64,000 bases of DNA, taken from positions 62,001 through 126,000 of the forward strand of contig NZ_JHQS01000061.1 of assembly GCF_014843845.1 (NCBI RefSeq), read 5' to 3'. A program made the position numbers and the translations under genes. Position 1 is the stretch's first letter. Every line of letters starts with the position of its first letter. Of the stretch, positions 1-8,204 are shown one piece after another. Under the pieces are notes generated by a model. It saw only the letters and a list, made by a program, of their open reading frames with translations. It was not told the DNA's origin and made no database searches. This stretch comes from Mesorhizobium amorphae (GTDB lineage: Bacteria > Pseudomonadota > Alphaproteobacteria > Rhizobiales > Rhizobiaceae).

Positions 1-609
1 CTGGCAATTGCGCATGCTGTGGATGCTTGTAACGGGTTTACCAACGACGTTTCCGGCTCGATCGAGAGCTGGAACAAATGTGTCAAGCAAGCGCTGGCGC
101 TCGATCCGGCCGATATTTACGCCCGCATAATGCTTGCCGATCTTCGGGCATTGCAGGGCGATATCGAAGCCGCTGTCGAAGAACATGACCGAGTGTTGGC
201 GGCGGCTCCAAATGACGCTGACTCACTTGCCTTTCTTGCAGGTAGCCTAGCTCTTGTTGGAAGCGACCCGAAGTGTGGCTACGAATTGGCCAAGCGAGCG
301 GTCCGGCTAAATCCGTATGTGCCCTGGTATTATGGAATGCTTGCGCGATGCAGCTGCGTTCTTGGCCTTCACCGGGAATCGCTCGTCGCTCTACGTCAAT
401 CTGCACCAGACTCACCCGCCACACTTCTATTTCTGGCAATGGCTCATGCGATGCTCAATGAAACGCCTCAGGTCGCCAAGATCAATGCGCGACTGAAAGA
501 CGAATTCCCGAACTTCACGGCTGAAGTGTTCATCAGCACCTATCCGGTTACCAATCCTGTCGCCATTGCTGCGATCAGAGAAGGCGCCCGTCGTGCGGGT
601 TTGGCATAG
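1..609 (+). CDS. TPR-repeat protein, C-terminal part
   Basis: The reading frame is open from the first base of the window, so the N-terminus lies outside. The visible 203 residues are helical repeats of tetratricopeptide type, such as the alternating small/large pattern around ALDPADIYARIMLADL and AVRLNPYVPWYYGMLARC. Rhizobial proteins with this kind of tail often carry an N-terminal winged-helix or adenylate-cyclase domain, but that part is not visible here. The role is presumably protein-protein interaction. A GTG at 19 is only an internal codon. The function cannot be fixed from this fragment. Confidence 0.75.
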   Translation: MAIAHAVDACNGFTNDVSGSIESWNKCVKQALALDPADIYARIMLADLRALQGDIEAAVEEHDRVLAAAPNDADSLAFLAGSLALVGSDPKCGYELAKRAVRLNPYVPWYYGMLARCSCVLGLHRESLVALRQSAPDSPATLLFLAMAHAMLNETPQVAKINARLKDEFPNFTAEVFISTYPVTNPVAIAAIREGARRAGLA

Positions 610-751
610 CTTCATTCCTAGTCAACTCTGAGGCGTGATAGCTCCCTCGGGCCTCGGTCCTATTTTCGTTGGCACAAGCGGCGAATGTCCGCTTGCGGCG
701 CAAGGCGGTCAATTTCTGGAAATCGGATTCGGGGGACCCAATTGGCCACCG

Positions 752-1699
752 TCAGCTGTTGCGCGTCGCCACGAATTTTGCCGCTTCCTTCAGCAGCACC
801 GCCTGTTCGCCGTAAGGCTCCAGCAGCGCATGTGCTTGGTCGACGAGGCCGTTGAGCTGGCTGCGCGCCCAGCCGGCGCCGTGCAGCGCCACCAGCGTTG
901 CTTTGCCGGCGGCAGCGTCCTTGCCGGTCGCCTTGCCCATCTGGTGCGCGTCCGCCGTCAGGTCGAGCAGGTCGTCGGCAAGCTGGAAGGCAAGCCCGAT
1001 CGCCGAGCCGAATTCGGCCAGCCTCTCGCGATCCTCTTGTGCCGCACCGCCGATGATGGCGCCTGCCTCGCAGGCGAAGCGGATCAGCGCGCCGGTCTTC
1101 ATCGCCTGCAGCCGGATAATGCCGGCCTCGTCCGGCCTGCTGCGCTCGGCCTCGAGGTCGAGCGTCTGGCCGCCGACCATGCCGCCGGCGCCGGCGGCGC
1201 GGGCAAGCGCCAGCACCAGGGCTACCCTGCGCTCCGCCGGCAGCACTGTTGCCTCATCGGCCAGGATGTCGAAGGCGAGCGTCAGAAGCGCGTCGCCCGC
1301 AAGGATCGCGGTGGCGTCGTCGAAGGCCTTGTGGACGGTGGGCTGGCCACGGCGCAGATCGTCATCGTCCATGGCCGGCAAATCGTCATGGATCAGCGAA
1401 TAGCAATGCACGCATTCGAGCGCGGCTGCGACGCGCAATGCTGCCTCGCCGTCGGCGGAGAAAAGTGCTGCGCTTTCCATGACCAGGAAAGGACGGAGCC
1501 GCTTGCCGCCATTCAGCACGCCGTGACGCATGGCCGCCATCAGCCGCTCCGGCCGGGCGATCTCGCCCGAAAGCGTGCGAGCGTCGAGGAGCCGCTTCAA
1601 CATCGCCTCAAGCGGAGCCACCCGCGCGGAAAGCACGATTTCGAAGCCCATTTGGTCGTCTTTCGTCATGGCCGGGAGCGGTAGCCGACACTCAGACAT
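752..1699 (-). CDS. ispA: Polyprenyl synthetase, farnesyl/geranyl diphosphate synthase type
   Basis: This trans-prenyltransferase condenses isopentenyl diphosphate with allylic diphosphates to make farnesyl-type diphosphates for quinone, undecaprenol and hopanoid synthesis in the cytosol. The 315 residues show the GGKRLRP substrate motif (about 64-70), the first aspartate-rich motif DDLPAMDDDD at 105-114 and the second, DDLLD, at 242-246. The length fits short-chain IspA enzymes. The ATG at 1699 has AGAGG about 11 bases upstream; an internal ATG at 1669 lacks a ribosome site. It is transcribed divergently from the transglycosylase gene. The exact chain length of the product cannot be read from the sequence. 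Confidence 0.9.
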   Translation of the reverse strand: MSECRLPLPAMTKDDQMGFEIVLSARVAPLEAMLKRLLDARTLSGEIARPERLMAAMRHGVLNGGKRLRPFLVMESAALFSADGEAALRVAAALECVHCYSLIHDDLPAMDDDDLRRGQPTVHKAFDDATAILAGDALLTLAFDILADEATVLPAERRVALVLALARAAGAGGMVGGQTLDLEAERSRPDEAGIIRLQAMKTGALIRFACEAGAIIGGAAQEDRERLAEFGSAIGLAFQLADDLLDLTADAHQMGKATGKDAAAGKATLVALHGAGWARSQLNGLVDQAHALLEPYGEQAVLLKEAAKFVATRNS

Positions 1700-1798
1700 T
1701 GCGCAAGAAGCCTCTCGCCATTATGCCGGAGCAGCTGATAGCGCAGGTGGGGCGGCTTGACGGAACCGATCGTCGATCATGAAACCGAAGGGCTGGAC

Positions 1799-2506
1799 AT
1801 GGCGCGACCGAGGCGCTTGAACCGCGCCGGTCTCAAGCGCCTGGGCCGGCGTGGCATCGTCGTGGCTGCCGTGCTGGCTCTGATACCCGTGGTGCTGACC
1901 TTCCTCTATCTGCCGTCCTTCGTGCATCCGGTGTCGACGCTGATGCTGAAGGATCTGGCCACATTCTCCGGTTACGACCGGCGTTGGGTCTCGATCGACG
2001 ACGTGGCGCCGGTGCTGGCGAATTCGGTGATCATGTCGGAGGACGGGCAGTTCTGCTCCCATCGCGGCGTCGATCTCGGCGAATTGCGCGGCGTCGTCGA
2101 CGATGCGCTGGCCGGCGAAGCGACGCGCGGCGCCTCGACCATCACCATGCAGACGGTGAAGAACCTCTATCTGTGGTCGAAGCCGCTGGGCACTGTGCGC
2201 AAGGTGGTGGAGTTGCCTTTGGCCGTCTATTTCGACGCGGTGATGTCGAAGCGGCGCATCATGGAGATCTATCTCAACATCGCCGAGTGGGGGCCGGGCA
2301 TCTATGGCATCGAAGCCGCCGCCCAGCACCATTTCGGCGTTTCGGCAAAACGGCTGTCGCGCCGGCAGGCGGCATTGCTTGCCGTCACCTTGCCCAATCC
2401 TATCGCCCGCAACCCGGCCAAGCCCGGGCCGGGGCTGAGACGGCTGGCCGCTCTAATCGAGCGGCGCGCGGGCAGGTCGGGCGCTTATGTCGGCTGCCTG
2501 GATTAG
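1799..2506 (+). CDS. mtgA: Monofunctional peptidoglycan glycosyltransferase
   Basis: It polymerises lipid II into glycan strands at the inner membrane without a transpeptidase domain. The protein has one N-terminal membrane segment (about residues 19-39, VVAAVLALIPVVLTFLYL) and a GT51 domain. That domain contains the catalytic-Glu motif SEDGQFCSHRGVD, the GASTITMQ motif and the KRRIMEIYLN helix. About 235 residues is normal for MtgA. The frame is also open from a TTG at 1757, which would add 14 residues. I prefer the ATG at 1799, which has AAGGG six bases upstream. It sits just before rpmF, as is common in Hyphomicrobiales. Confidence 0.92.
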   Translation: MARPRRLNRAGLKRLGRRGIVVAAVLALIPVVLTFLYLPSFVHPVSTLMLKDLATFSGYDRRWVSIDDVAPVLANSVIMSEDGQFCSHRGVDLGELRGVVDDALAGEATRGASTITMQTVKNLYLWSKPLGTVRKVVELPLAVYFDAVMSKRRIMEIYLNIAEWGPGIYGIEAAAQHHFGVSAKRLSRRQAALLAVTLPNPIARNPAKPGPGLRRLAALIERRAGRSGAYVGCLD

Positions 2507-2658
2507 AGGCTTTGTTTCGGCCTAAAAAAATTCTCGGTAGTGCTGGCCAAAACGGCGCAGGGCGTGTATAGGCACCCGACTTTCTCAGATTCCGGCCCCT
2601 GACGCGGCCCTTTTACGAGGGCAGCCGGGGCATTTTGACCATCTAGTGGAGCATATCC

Positions 2659-2841
2659 ATGGCCGTTCCGAAACGAAAAACCTCTCCGTCCAAGCGCGGC
2701 ATGCGCCGCTCGGCCGACGCCCTCAAGGCCCCGACCTATGTCGAGGACAAGAATTCCGGCGAAATGCGCCGTCCGCACCATATCGACCTGAAGACCGGCA
2801 TGTATCGCGGCCGCCAGGTTCTGGAGCCTAAGGAAAGCTGA
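2659..2841 (+). CDS. rpmF: 50S ribosomal protein L32
   Basis: This is a component of the large ribosomal subunit. The 60-residue protein starts MAVPKRKTSPSKRGMRRS, the conserved basic N-terminus of L32. It lacks the four zinc-binding cysteines found in some L32 forms, as is usual in alphaproteobacteria. The gene stands alone downstream of mtgA, with about 150 bases between them that can hold its own promoter. A strong intrinsic terminator follows at 2871. Confidence 0.98.
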   Translation: MAVPKRKTSPSKRGMRRSADALKAPTYVEDKNSGEMRRPHHIDLKTGMYRGRQVLEPKES

Positions 2842-2870
2842 GAAGCTTTTTCACGGTTTTGCGCCTATCA

Positions 2871-2897
2871 AAAGACCGGCCAATGGCCGGTCTTTTT
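2871..2897 (+). terminator. Intrinsic terminator of rpmF
   Basis: An 11-bp perfect stem (AAAGACCGGCC / GGCCGGTCTTT) with a three-base AAT loop runs directly into a T tract. It lies 29 bases after the rpmF stop. Confidence 0.93.
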
Positions 2898-2996
2898 GCA
2901 TTGTCGGGCAAGCCTCACCCTTCGCGCTTGATATGCTGAGGGTCGAGGGCTTATGCGATGATGGAATCCACCAATCTTCGGAAGGCAGGAGATCCG

Positions 2997-3938
2997 ATGC
3001 GCACTCTGTCCGATGCCTTCATTCCCGAATTGCCGGGCCACTACAGGGGCAAGGTCCGCGAGAACTACGACCTGCCGGACGGCAGGCGCATCATCATCGC
3101 CACCGACCGGCTCAGCGCCTTCGACATCATCCTGACCTCGATCCCGTTCAAGGGCGAGATCCTGACCCAGATTGCCCGGTACTGGTTCGAGGAAACCGCC
3201 GATATCTGTCCGAACCATGTTCTGGAATACCCCGACCCAAACGTCGTCATTGGCACCCGGCTCGATATCCTGCCGGTCGAGATCGTCGTGCGCGGTTATC
3301 TGGCGGGAACCACCAGCACCTCGATATTGACCAAGTACCGGAAGGGTGAGCGGGATCTGTATGGCATCAGCCTGCCTGATGGCTTGCGTGACAATGAAAA
3401 ACTGGCTGAGGCGATCATCACGCCGACGAGCAAGGCCTTGGACGGTGCTCATGATGAGCCTCTGTCCAAGGCCGAAATCATCGAACAGGGCGTTCTCACG
3501 CAGGCGCAGTGGGATACCGTATCGAACTACGCCTTGCAGTTGTTCGCCAGGGGCCAGGCGCGCGCCGCGGAACGCGGCCTGATCCTCGCCGATACGAAAT
3601 ACGAATTCGGCACCGACAAGAACGGCAGCATAATTCTTGCCGACGAAATCCACACGCCGGACAGCAGCCGGTACTGGATCGCGGCGAGCTACGAAGAAGC
3701 CTTCGAAAGCGGCAAGCGGCCGGAGAGTTTCGACAAGGACTTCATCAGGTCGTGGGTCTCGGCGCGGTGCGATCCTTACAGGGATTCGATACCGAAGATA
3801 CCGGACGAGGTCGTAAGCCAGGCTTCGCGCGTCTACGCGCAGGCCTATGAGGCAATCACCGGCAAGAAATTCCTTCCCGACACTTCCGGCCACACCGTGT
3901 TGGATCGCATCCGCTCGAACCTTGAGCGTTATTTTTGA
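2997..3938 (+). CDS. purC: SAICAR synthase, long form
   Basis: It ligates aspartate to CAIR with ATP in purine biosynthesis, giving SAICAR. The 313-residue protein starts MRTLSDAFIPELPGHYRGKVRENYDL and contains the ATP-binding GKVRENYDL, the TDRLSAFD segment, the RGYLAGT segment and ADTKYEFG. It is about 60 residues longer than the short PurC form. Rhizobia commonly carry both forms, and this one resembles the second, long type often annotated purC2. I chose the ATG at 2997 because AGGAG lies seven bases upstream; the in-frame ATG at 2958 has none. No other pur genes are adjacent. Confidence 0.9.
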   Translation: MRTLSDAFIPELPGHYRGKVRENYDLPDGRRIIIATDRLSAFDIILTSIPFKGEILTQIARYWFEETADICPNHVLEYPDPNVVIGTRLDILPVEIVVRGYLAGTTSTSILTKYRKGERDLYGISLPDGLRDNEKLAEAIITPTSKALDGAHDEPLSKAEIIEQGVLTQAQWDTVSNYALQLFARGQARAAERGLILADTKYEFGTDKNGSIILADEIHTPDSSRYWIAASYEEAFESGKRPESFDKDFIRSWVSARCDPYRDSIPKIPDEVVSQASRVYAQAYEAITGKKFLPDTSGHTVLDRIRSNLERYF

Positions 3939-4193
3939 CGACCAGGTGAGCCCCCTTCGGGTACCGCAACGTGGTAGCCCGGTTGCTGCTGACGCCGTTG
4001 TTTCGGACGGTCTTTGTCCGTGTTCGCTACGCGCGCGAAAAATCTTGACGACAATGGCCCGGGCGCTGCTAGTGAGAGATCAGAGCGCGCCGTATCTGAG
4101 CGGCACTGTGCGGCGCACCTCGAGTTGTTGTTTCCGTGCGCATCGCTGTCCGAAGCCTGCCTTTGGGCGACACGCACCAACCGGAGACCCGTA

Positions 4194-4595
4194 ATGTTCG
4201 GTGCCATTCCGCTGCTGATCGTGCCCTTCGTGCTCTACAATCTCGGACTTCTCGGAATCTTCGGCAGCGGCGACGACCCGTGGGCGACCGAGATGTTCTC
4301 GATCGGCATGATGTCGGGCGGGGTCTTCTCGATGACGCTTGGCGACCTGATGGTGCTGATCGCGCTGGTCTTCCTCTTCGCCGAAATGGTGAAGTCGGTG
4401 CGCACAACGAATGCCTCGATCCTGGATCATCTCTTGTCGACGCTGGTCTTCGTGGCGTTCCTGGTCGAGTTCCTGCTGGTCAAGGGCGCGGCGCACTCCG
4501 TCTTCTTCACGCTGATGGTGATTGCGCTGTTCGACGTACTGGCCGGCTTCTCTGTGTCGATGCGCTCGGCCAGCCGGGATATCAATCTCAACTAG
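4194..4595 (+). CDS. Small integral membrane protein, unknown function
   Basis: The 133-residue protein has four hydrophobic segments and almost no soluble domain: near 3-20 (IPLLIVPFVLYNLGLLGIF), 40-70, 82-100 and 105-120. It starts at the ATG at 4194 behind GGAG. The frame is open further upstream to 4014, but that part looks non-coding. I do not recognise a named family beyond a conserved rhizobial membrane protein. The neighbours, purC and a GlcG/HbpS protein, do not point to a role. Confidence 0.8.
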   Translation: MFGAIPLLIVPFVLYNLGLLGIFGSGDDPWATEMFSIGMMSGGVFSMTLGDLMVLIALVFLFAEMVKSVRTTNASILDHLLSTLVFVAFLVEFLLVKGAAHSVFFTLMVIALFDVLAGFSVSMRSASRDINLN

Positions 4596-4612
4596 AAGCA
4601 GGCTCCGGCGCT

Positions 4613-5044
4613 TCAGCCCGGATCGGCGGTGAAGCCGGCTGCTTCGATGCCGGCGATTGCGGCTGCCTCATCATTGTCCGACGTGTCGCCGGAAATGCCG
4701 ACCGCGCCGATGACGGTGCCTGACTTGTCGCGGATCAGCACGCCGCCGACAACGGGCAGCACGCGGCCGCCCGATACGTCCGAGATGCCGGCGACGAGAT
4801 GCGGCCGCTCCTTGGCGAAGGCCTCGACGCGGCGCGAGCCCATGCCGATCGCCAGTGCTCCATAGGCCTTGCCGGCCGACATTTGCGGACGCAGGAACGA
4901 GGCGCCGTCCTGGCGCTGGAAGGCGACAAGATGGGCGCCGGCATCGAGGACCGATACGCCCAGCGGCTTGAGCTTGAGCTCCGCACCTTTGGCGAAGGCG
5001 GCGCCGATGATCTCGATGGCTTTGGCGAGCGTCAGTGCGGTCAT
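4613..5044 (-). CDS. GlcG/HbpS family heme-binding-type protein
   Basis: This is a 143-residue protein of the GlcG/HbpS (DUF336) family. Members bind heme or small ligands, or are encoded beside glycolate and diol metabolism genes. Typical signatures are SVLDAGAHLVAFQRQDGA, the SAGKAYGALAIGMGSR segment and the GGVLIRDKSGTVIGAVGISGDTSDND C-terminal part. The start at 5044 has CAGGAG seven bases upstream. A longer in-frame extension to 5155 is unlikely to be coding. Its cellular ligand is unknown. Confidence 0.88.
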   Translation of the reverse strand: MTALTLAKAIEIIGAAFAKGAELKLKPLGVSVLDAGAHLVAFQRQDGASFLRPQMSAGKAYGALAIGMGSRRVEAFAKERPHLVAGISDVSGGRVLPVVGGVLIRDKSGTVIGAVGISGDTSDNDEAAAIAGIEAAGFTADPG

Positions 5045-5233
5045 GGCAATCTCCTGTTGAAACGCGTCAATCATCGACCGGCCGCAGGCGATGCGAAATC
5101 CCGATTGCGGTTGAAATTGCTTCGCGTGAAAAGGCGAAATGGAAGGCGAGGCCACTATGGAACGAGCCGGCGACCGGCACGCGCCCGATATGGCATCGCC
5201 GTGCGGCTACTTACAGACTGCTGGTGAAGACGG

Positions 5234-5467
5234 CTATTTTTTCTTGGCCCGCGCCGGTTTCTTGGCCGGAGCGGCTGCCGCATTGGCGAGGTCTTCGGCT
5301 TCCTTGGCCAAGCGCAGCGCCCTCAGCTTGTTGGTCTTGGCCTGGCGGGCGTCGCTTTCGGCGACATACTCAGCCATCGCCTTCTGGCGGACCGTGGCTG
5401 CTTCTTCCTGCTTCTTGAAACGCAAATCAGCCCGTGCGCGGGCGGTATCCTTAGAGTTCTCGACCAA
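5234..5467 (-). CDS. Small Lys/Ala-rich conserved protein
   Basis: The frame encodes a charged, largely helical 77-residue protein (SKDTARARADLRFKKQEEAATV...) ending in an Ala/Pro/Lys-rich tail APAKKPARAKKK. No ATG lies near its beginning. The best start is a TTG at 5467 with GGA about eight bases upstream, so the start is uncertain. The basic tail suggests nucleic-acid contact, but this is inference. It lies just downstream of the HxlR-type regulator on the same strand. Confidence 0.6.
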   Translation of the reverse strand: MVENSKDTARARADLRFKKQEEAATVRQKAMAEYVAESDARQAKTNKLRALRLAKEAEDLANAAAAPAKKPARAKKK

Positions 5468-5546
5468 GAGCGTTGTCCAATCCCATAAATTATTGTTTTC
5501 AGGTCCTTGATAGCAGAGCCGGCCCGCAATTGCGAAAATAAGTTGG

Positions 5547-6068
5547 TCAGGCCGGGTCGCGCACGGCACCGAGCGCCTTGCGGGCGACCACCGCTTCGTA
5601 GCCGGCCTGCAAGATTGCGCGCACGGTGGGGCCCGATGCGCGGGCGGGGGCGCCGAGATGCTCGTGGCGCAAATCGTCCATGAAGTGCTCCCACATCGGT
5701 GGGCCGCCTTTCTCCAGAAGCTCGGCGCGGATCGAGAGTTCCTCGCTGACCGGCAGCCAGACACGGCCCCAGGCGCCGAGGTGTGCCAGAATAGGCACCA
5801 GCGAGATCGCCATCTCGGTAAGGCTATAGATTGCCTTCTGCTTGTGGGAAGGATCGTCGGCCTTGGTCAGCATGCCCAACTCCATCAGACGCTTCAGCCG
5901 GTCGGCAAGGATGTTGGAAGCGATGCCCTCGATCGACCCGTTGAGCAGTTCGCGGAAATGGCGCCGGCCGCCGAAGATCATGTCGCGCAGGATGATCAAG
6001 CTCCAGCGGTCGCCGAACACTTCGAGGGACAGGTTGATCGGGCATCCGGACCGATGATCGGTGTTCAT
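5547..6068 (-). CDS. HxlR-family transcriptional regulator
   Basis: This is a winged-helix regulator of the HxlR/MarR-like type. It has an early Cys (RSGCPIN, position 9), then FGDRWSLIILRDMIFGGRRHFRELL and the recognition region GIASNILADRLKRLMELGML. At 173 residues it carries an extra C-terminal helical part after the usual 100-residue domain. It is transcribed divergently from the alpha/beta hydrolase at 6169. The 100 bases between them hold two perfect palindromes, so it probably controls itself and that hydrolase. Confidence 0.92.
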   Translation of the reverse strand: MNTDHRSGCPINLSLEVFGDRWSLIILRDMIFGGRRHFRELLNGSIEGIASNILADRLKRLMELGMLTKADDPSHKQKAIYSLTEMAISLVPILAHLGAWGRVWLPVSEELSIRAELLEKGGPPMWEHFMDDLRHEHLGAPARASGPTVRAILQAGYEAVVARKALGAVRDPA

Positions 6069-6076
6069 GCGACTCT

Positions 6077-6142
6077 CCAGTAAAAACTGGTTGCATTATC
6101 TTATCAGTTTTATTATCGTGCAACTGATTGCAAAATGCAATC
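6077..6142. promoter_or_regulatory. Divergent regulatory region with palindromes, HxlR/hydrolase
   Basis: Between the two divergent starts lie CCAGT-AAAA-ACTGG (6077-6090) and the perfect 17-base palindrome GATTGCA-AAA-TGCAATC (6126-6142). A GTTGCA...TGCAAC pair overlaps both. The DNA is locally AT-rich. These are candidate HxlR operators and promoters; assignment to the regulator is inference from position. Confidence 0.55.
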
Positions 6143-6168
6143 GGATTTGAATGCGATGGAGGAGAACC

Positions 6169-7005
6169 ATGAGCACGAACGAGCAACCCGAAATCGTATT
6201 CCAGACGTTTGGCGATCCGGCGCATCCGGCGGTGCTGCTGATCATGGGCGCCATGGCTTCCATGCTCTGGTGGCCGGAGGCGTTCTGCCGGAAGCTCGCC
6301 GATGCGGGCCGCTTCGTGATCCGCTACGACAATCGCGATACCGGGCTGTCGACCAAATATACGCCGGGCGAGCCACCCTACACGTTCGACGACATGGCCG
6401 ATGACGCCATCCGCGTGCTCGACGATCATAACATCGGCAGAGCGCATGTCGTCGGCATGTCGATGGGCGGCATGATCGCGCAGCTTGTGGCGCTAAAGCA
6501 CCCATCGCGCGTCGCGACGCTCACGATCGTCAGCAGTTCGCCGATGGGGGTGGACACGTCCCATCTGCCCGGCACGACCGATGCCTATCGGGAGCACTCG
6601 GCCGAAGGCGCGAAGGTCGATTGGGCCGATCGTGACCAGGTGATCGGCTTCGTGGTCAGTGACGCGCGCGCCATCGCCGGCATTGCGCATCCGTTCGACG
6701 AGAAACGGACGAGAGCGTTCGTCGAGCAGGACTACGACCGCTCCGGTGGCCTTTTGAGCGCGACCAACCACTTCATGCTTCAAGATGGTGAGGACTGGAA
6801 GGGCCGCTTGCATGACATGAAGGCTCCGCTCCTCGTCATCCACGGCACGGCGGACCCGATCTTCCCGGTCGAGCATGGCGCCGCTCTTGCCGAGGCGGTT
6901 GCCGGTGCGAGGCTGGTGCGGATCGAAGGCGGCGGCCACGAGCTGCATCCCGACGACTGGCCGGAAATCGTCGCCGCCATCGCGACGCATAGCCAGGCAG
7001 GCTGA
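6169..7005 (+). CDS. Alpha/beta hydrolase
   Basis: This is a cytosolic alpha/beta-fold esterase-like hydrolase of 278 residues. The nucleophile elbow is GMSMGG with Ser98. The oxyanion region is LLIMGAMASMLWW near 23-36. The acid is probably the Asp in HGTADPIFP and the base the His in GGGHELHPDDW. It resembles aclacinomycin-methylesterase-like hydrolases, but the substrate is unknown. The ATG at 6169 follows GGAGGAGAACC, so I prefer it to the ATG at 6151. It is divergent from the HxlR regulator that probably controls it. Confidence 0.88.
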   Translation: MSTNEQPEIVFQTFGDPAHPAVLLIMGAMASMLWWPEAFCRKLADAGRFVIRYDNRDTGLSTKYTPGEPPYTFDDMADDAIRVLDDHNIGRAHVVGMSMGGMIAQLVALKHPSRVATLTIVSSSPMGVDTSHLPGTTDAYREHSAEGAKVDWADRDQVIGFVVSDARAIAGIAHPFDEKRTRAFVEQDYDRSGGLLSATNHFMLQDGEDWKGRLHDMKAPLLVIHGTADPIFPVEHGAALAEAVAGARLVRIEGGGHELHPDDWPEIVAAIATHSQAG

Positions 7006-7074
7006 GCGCGGTCACTGTCAGGTCGGACTTGCGGCGATAGGTAAGCACGTGCCTCACTGTTGAAATCGATGACC

Positions 7075-7178
7075 AGAGCGGTTCACCGTTTCACGGAAAA
7101 GCAGAACCGCTCTATCCTTTTTGTTTTGACGCAATTCCGGACGGAAAACCGCTACGCACTTTTCCTGGAATTGCTCTA
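7075..7178. repeat. Rhizobial intergenic mosaic-type repeat, copy 1
   Basis: The element has two hairpin modules. The first is AGAGCGGTTC (7075) paired with GAACCGCTCT (7104). The second is GCAATTCC (7131) paired with GGAATTGC (7167), with inner GGAAAA/TTTTCC arms. Related copies lie at 52986 and 54590. It resembles RIME-type rhizobial repeats; the family name is from memory. Confidence 0.8.
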
Positions 7179-7197
7179 AGAAAGAAGCGAGCAGACA

Positions 7198-7854
7198 ATG
7201 TCCCTGACCATGCATCTCCACCCGCTGGCGTCCTTCTGCTGGAAGCCGCTCATCGCGCTCTACGAGAACGGCACGCCGTTCAACTCCGTCATCGTCGATC
7301 TCGGCAACGAGCAGTCGCGTGCCGCCTTCCTGAAGCTGTCGCCGGCCGGCAAGATGCCGGTGCTGCAGGACGCGGCGCTTGGCCATACGGTGCCGGAATC
7401 GACCATCGTCATCGAATACCTCAACGCGCATTACCCCGGACCGGTCGACCTGATCCCGGCCGATATCGATCTTGCCCGTCAGGTTCGCCTGGCCGATCGC
7501 TTCTACGATTTCTATGTCCAGGAACCGATGCAGAAGGTCGTCGGCGACCGGCTGCGGCCGGAAGGCAAGACCGATCCGTTCGGTGTCGAACAGGCCCGCG
7601 CCCAGCTGCGCGGCTCCTACGCCATCATCGAACGGGAGATGCAGTCGCGGACCTGGGCGGTGGGCGAAGCCTTCACCATGGCCGACTGCGCCGCGGCGCC
7701 GGCCTTGTTCTATGCCAACAAGGTCGAGCCGTTCGGCGACAACTACCCGGCAGTAAAGCGCTACCATGACCGCCTGCTCGCGCGGCCGTCGGTGGCCCGC
7801 GTGATCGAGGAAGCGCAGCCCTATTTCAAGCTGTTTCCCTACAACAACGGTTAG
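7198..7854 (+). CDS. Glutathione S-transferase family protein
   Basis: A cytosolic GST-fold protein of 218 residues. The N-terminal thioredoxin-like domain includes ASFCWKPLIALYENGTPF and the cis-Pro segment GKMPVLQD. The glutathione-contact motif is PESTIVIEYLN. The C-terminal helical domain includes FTMADCAAAPALFYAN. SxxC near 12-15 is where the catalytic Ser or Cys would sit. It probably conjugates or reduces electrophiles; the substrate is unknown. It precedes an ArsR-type regulator on the opposite strand. Confidence 0.9.
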   Translation: MSLTMHLHPLASFCWKPLIALYENGTPFNSVIVDLGNEQSRAAFLKLSPAGKMPVLQDAALGHTVPESTIVIEYLNAHYPGPVDLIPADIDLARQVRLADRFYDFYVQEPMQKVVGDRLRPEGKTDPFGVEQARAQLRGSYAIIEREMQSRTWAVGEAFTMADCAAAPALFYANKVEPFGDNYPAVKRYHDRLLARPSVARVIEEAQPYFKLFPYNNG

Positions 7855-7885
7855 CGCCGATCGCCGAAATCTGGCCGACGATGCC

Positions 7886-8173
7886 TCAGCTTCCGGGCGA
7901 CCCAAGCTCCCCGGCTTCCCAGAACTGGTCGAGCCAGACGTTCAATCCGAGGAAGCCGGCGCTGCTCACCGCATAGACGCGCCTGGTGCCTTCGGCCTTG
8001 GCGTTGACCAGGCCCGCGTCGAGCAGCACTTTCAAATGCTGAGAAACGGCCGGGCGCGACACTGGCAGCCCGGCAGCGAGTTCGTTGACGGTCTTCGGGC
8101 CGCGCCGGAGCTCTTCGAGAAGGTAGCGCCGGTTCGGATCGGCGATCGCCATGAAGGCGTCGGAAAAGATCAT
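7886..8173 (-). CDS. ArsR-family transcriptional regulator
   Basis: A 95-residue winged-helix repressor. The segments IADPNRRYLLEELRRGPKTVNELAAGLPVSRPAVSQHLKVLLDAGLV and AEGTRRVYAVS are the standard ArsR helix-turn-helix and wing. It has no cysteine, so metal sensing is unlikely. This subtype often controls SRPBCC/AHSA1 or VOC genes. No such target is adjacent on its strand; the nearest genes are the MFS transporter and the GST. Confidence 0.92.
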   Translation of the reverse strand: MIFSDAFMAIADPNRRYLLEELRRGPKTVNELAAGLPVSRPAVSQHLKVLLDAGLVNAKAEGTRRVYAVSSAGFLGLNVWLDQFWEAGELGSPGS

Positions 8174-8204
8174 GCCTTATTTGTGGGGCAAAGTTCCCGA
8201 AATC

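Noticed and set aside
635..1684. Plus-strand 349-codon frame over ispA
   Set aside because: IspA on the minus strand carries both aspartate-rich motifs, so the plus frame is a shadow.
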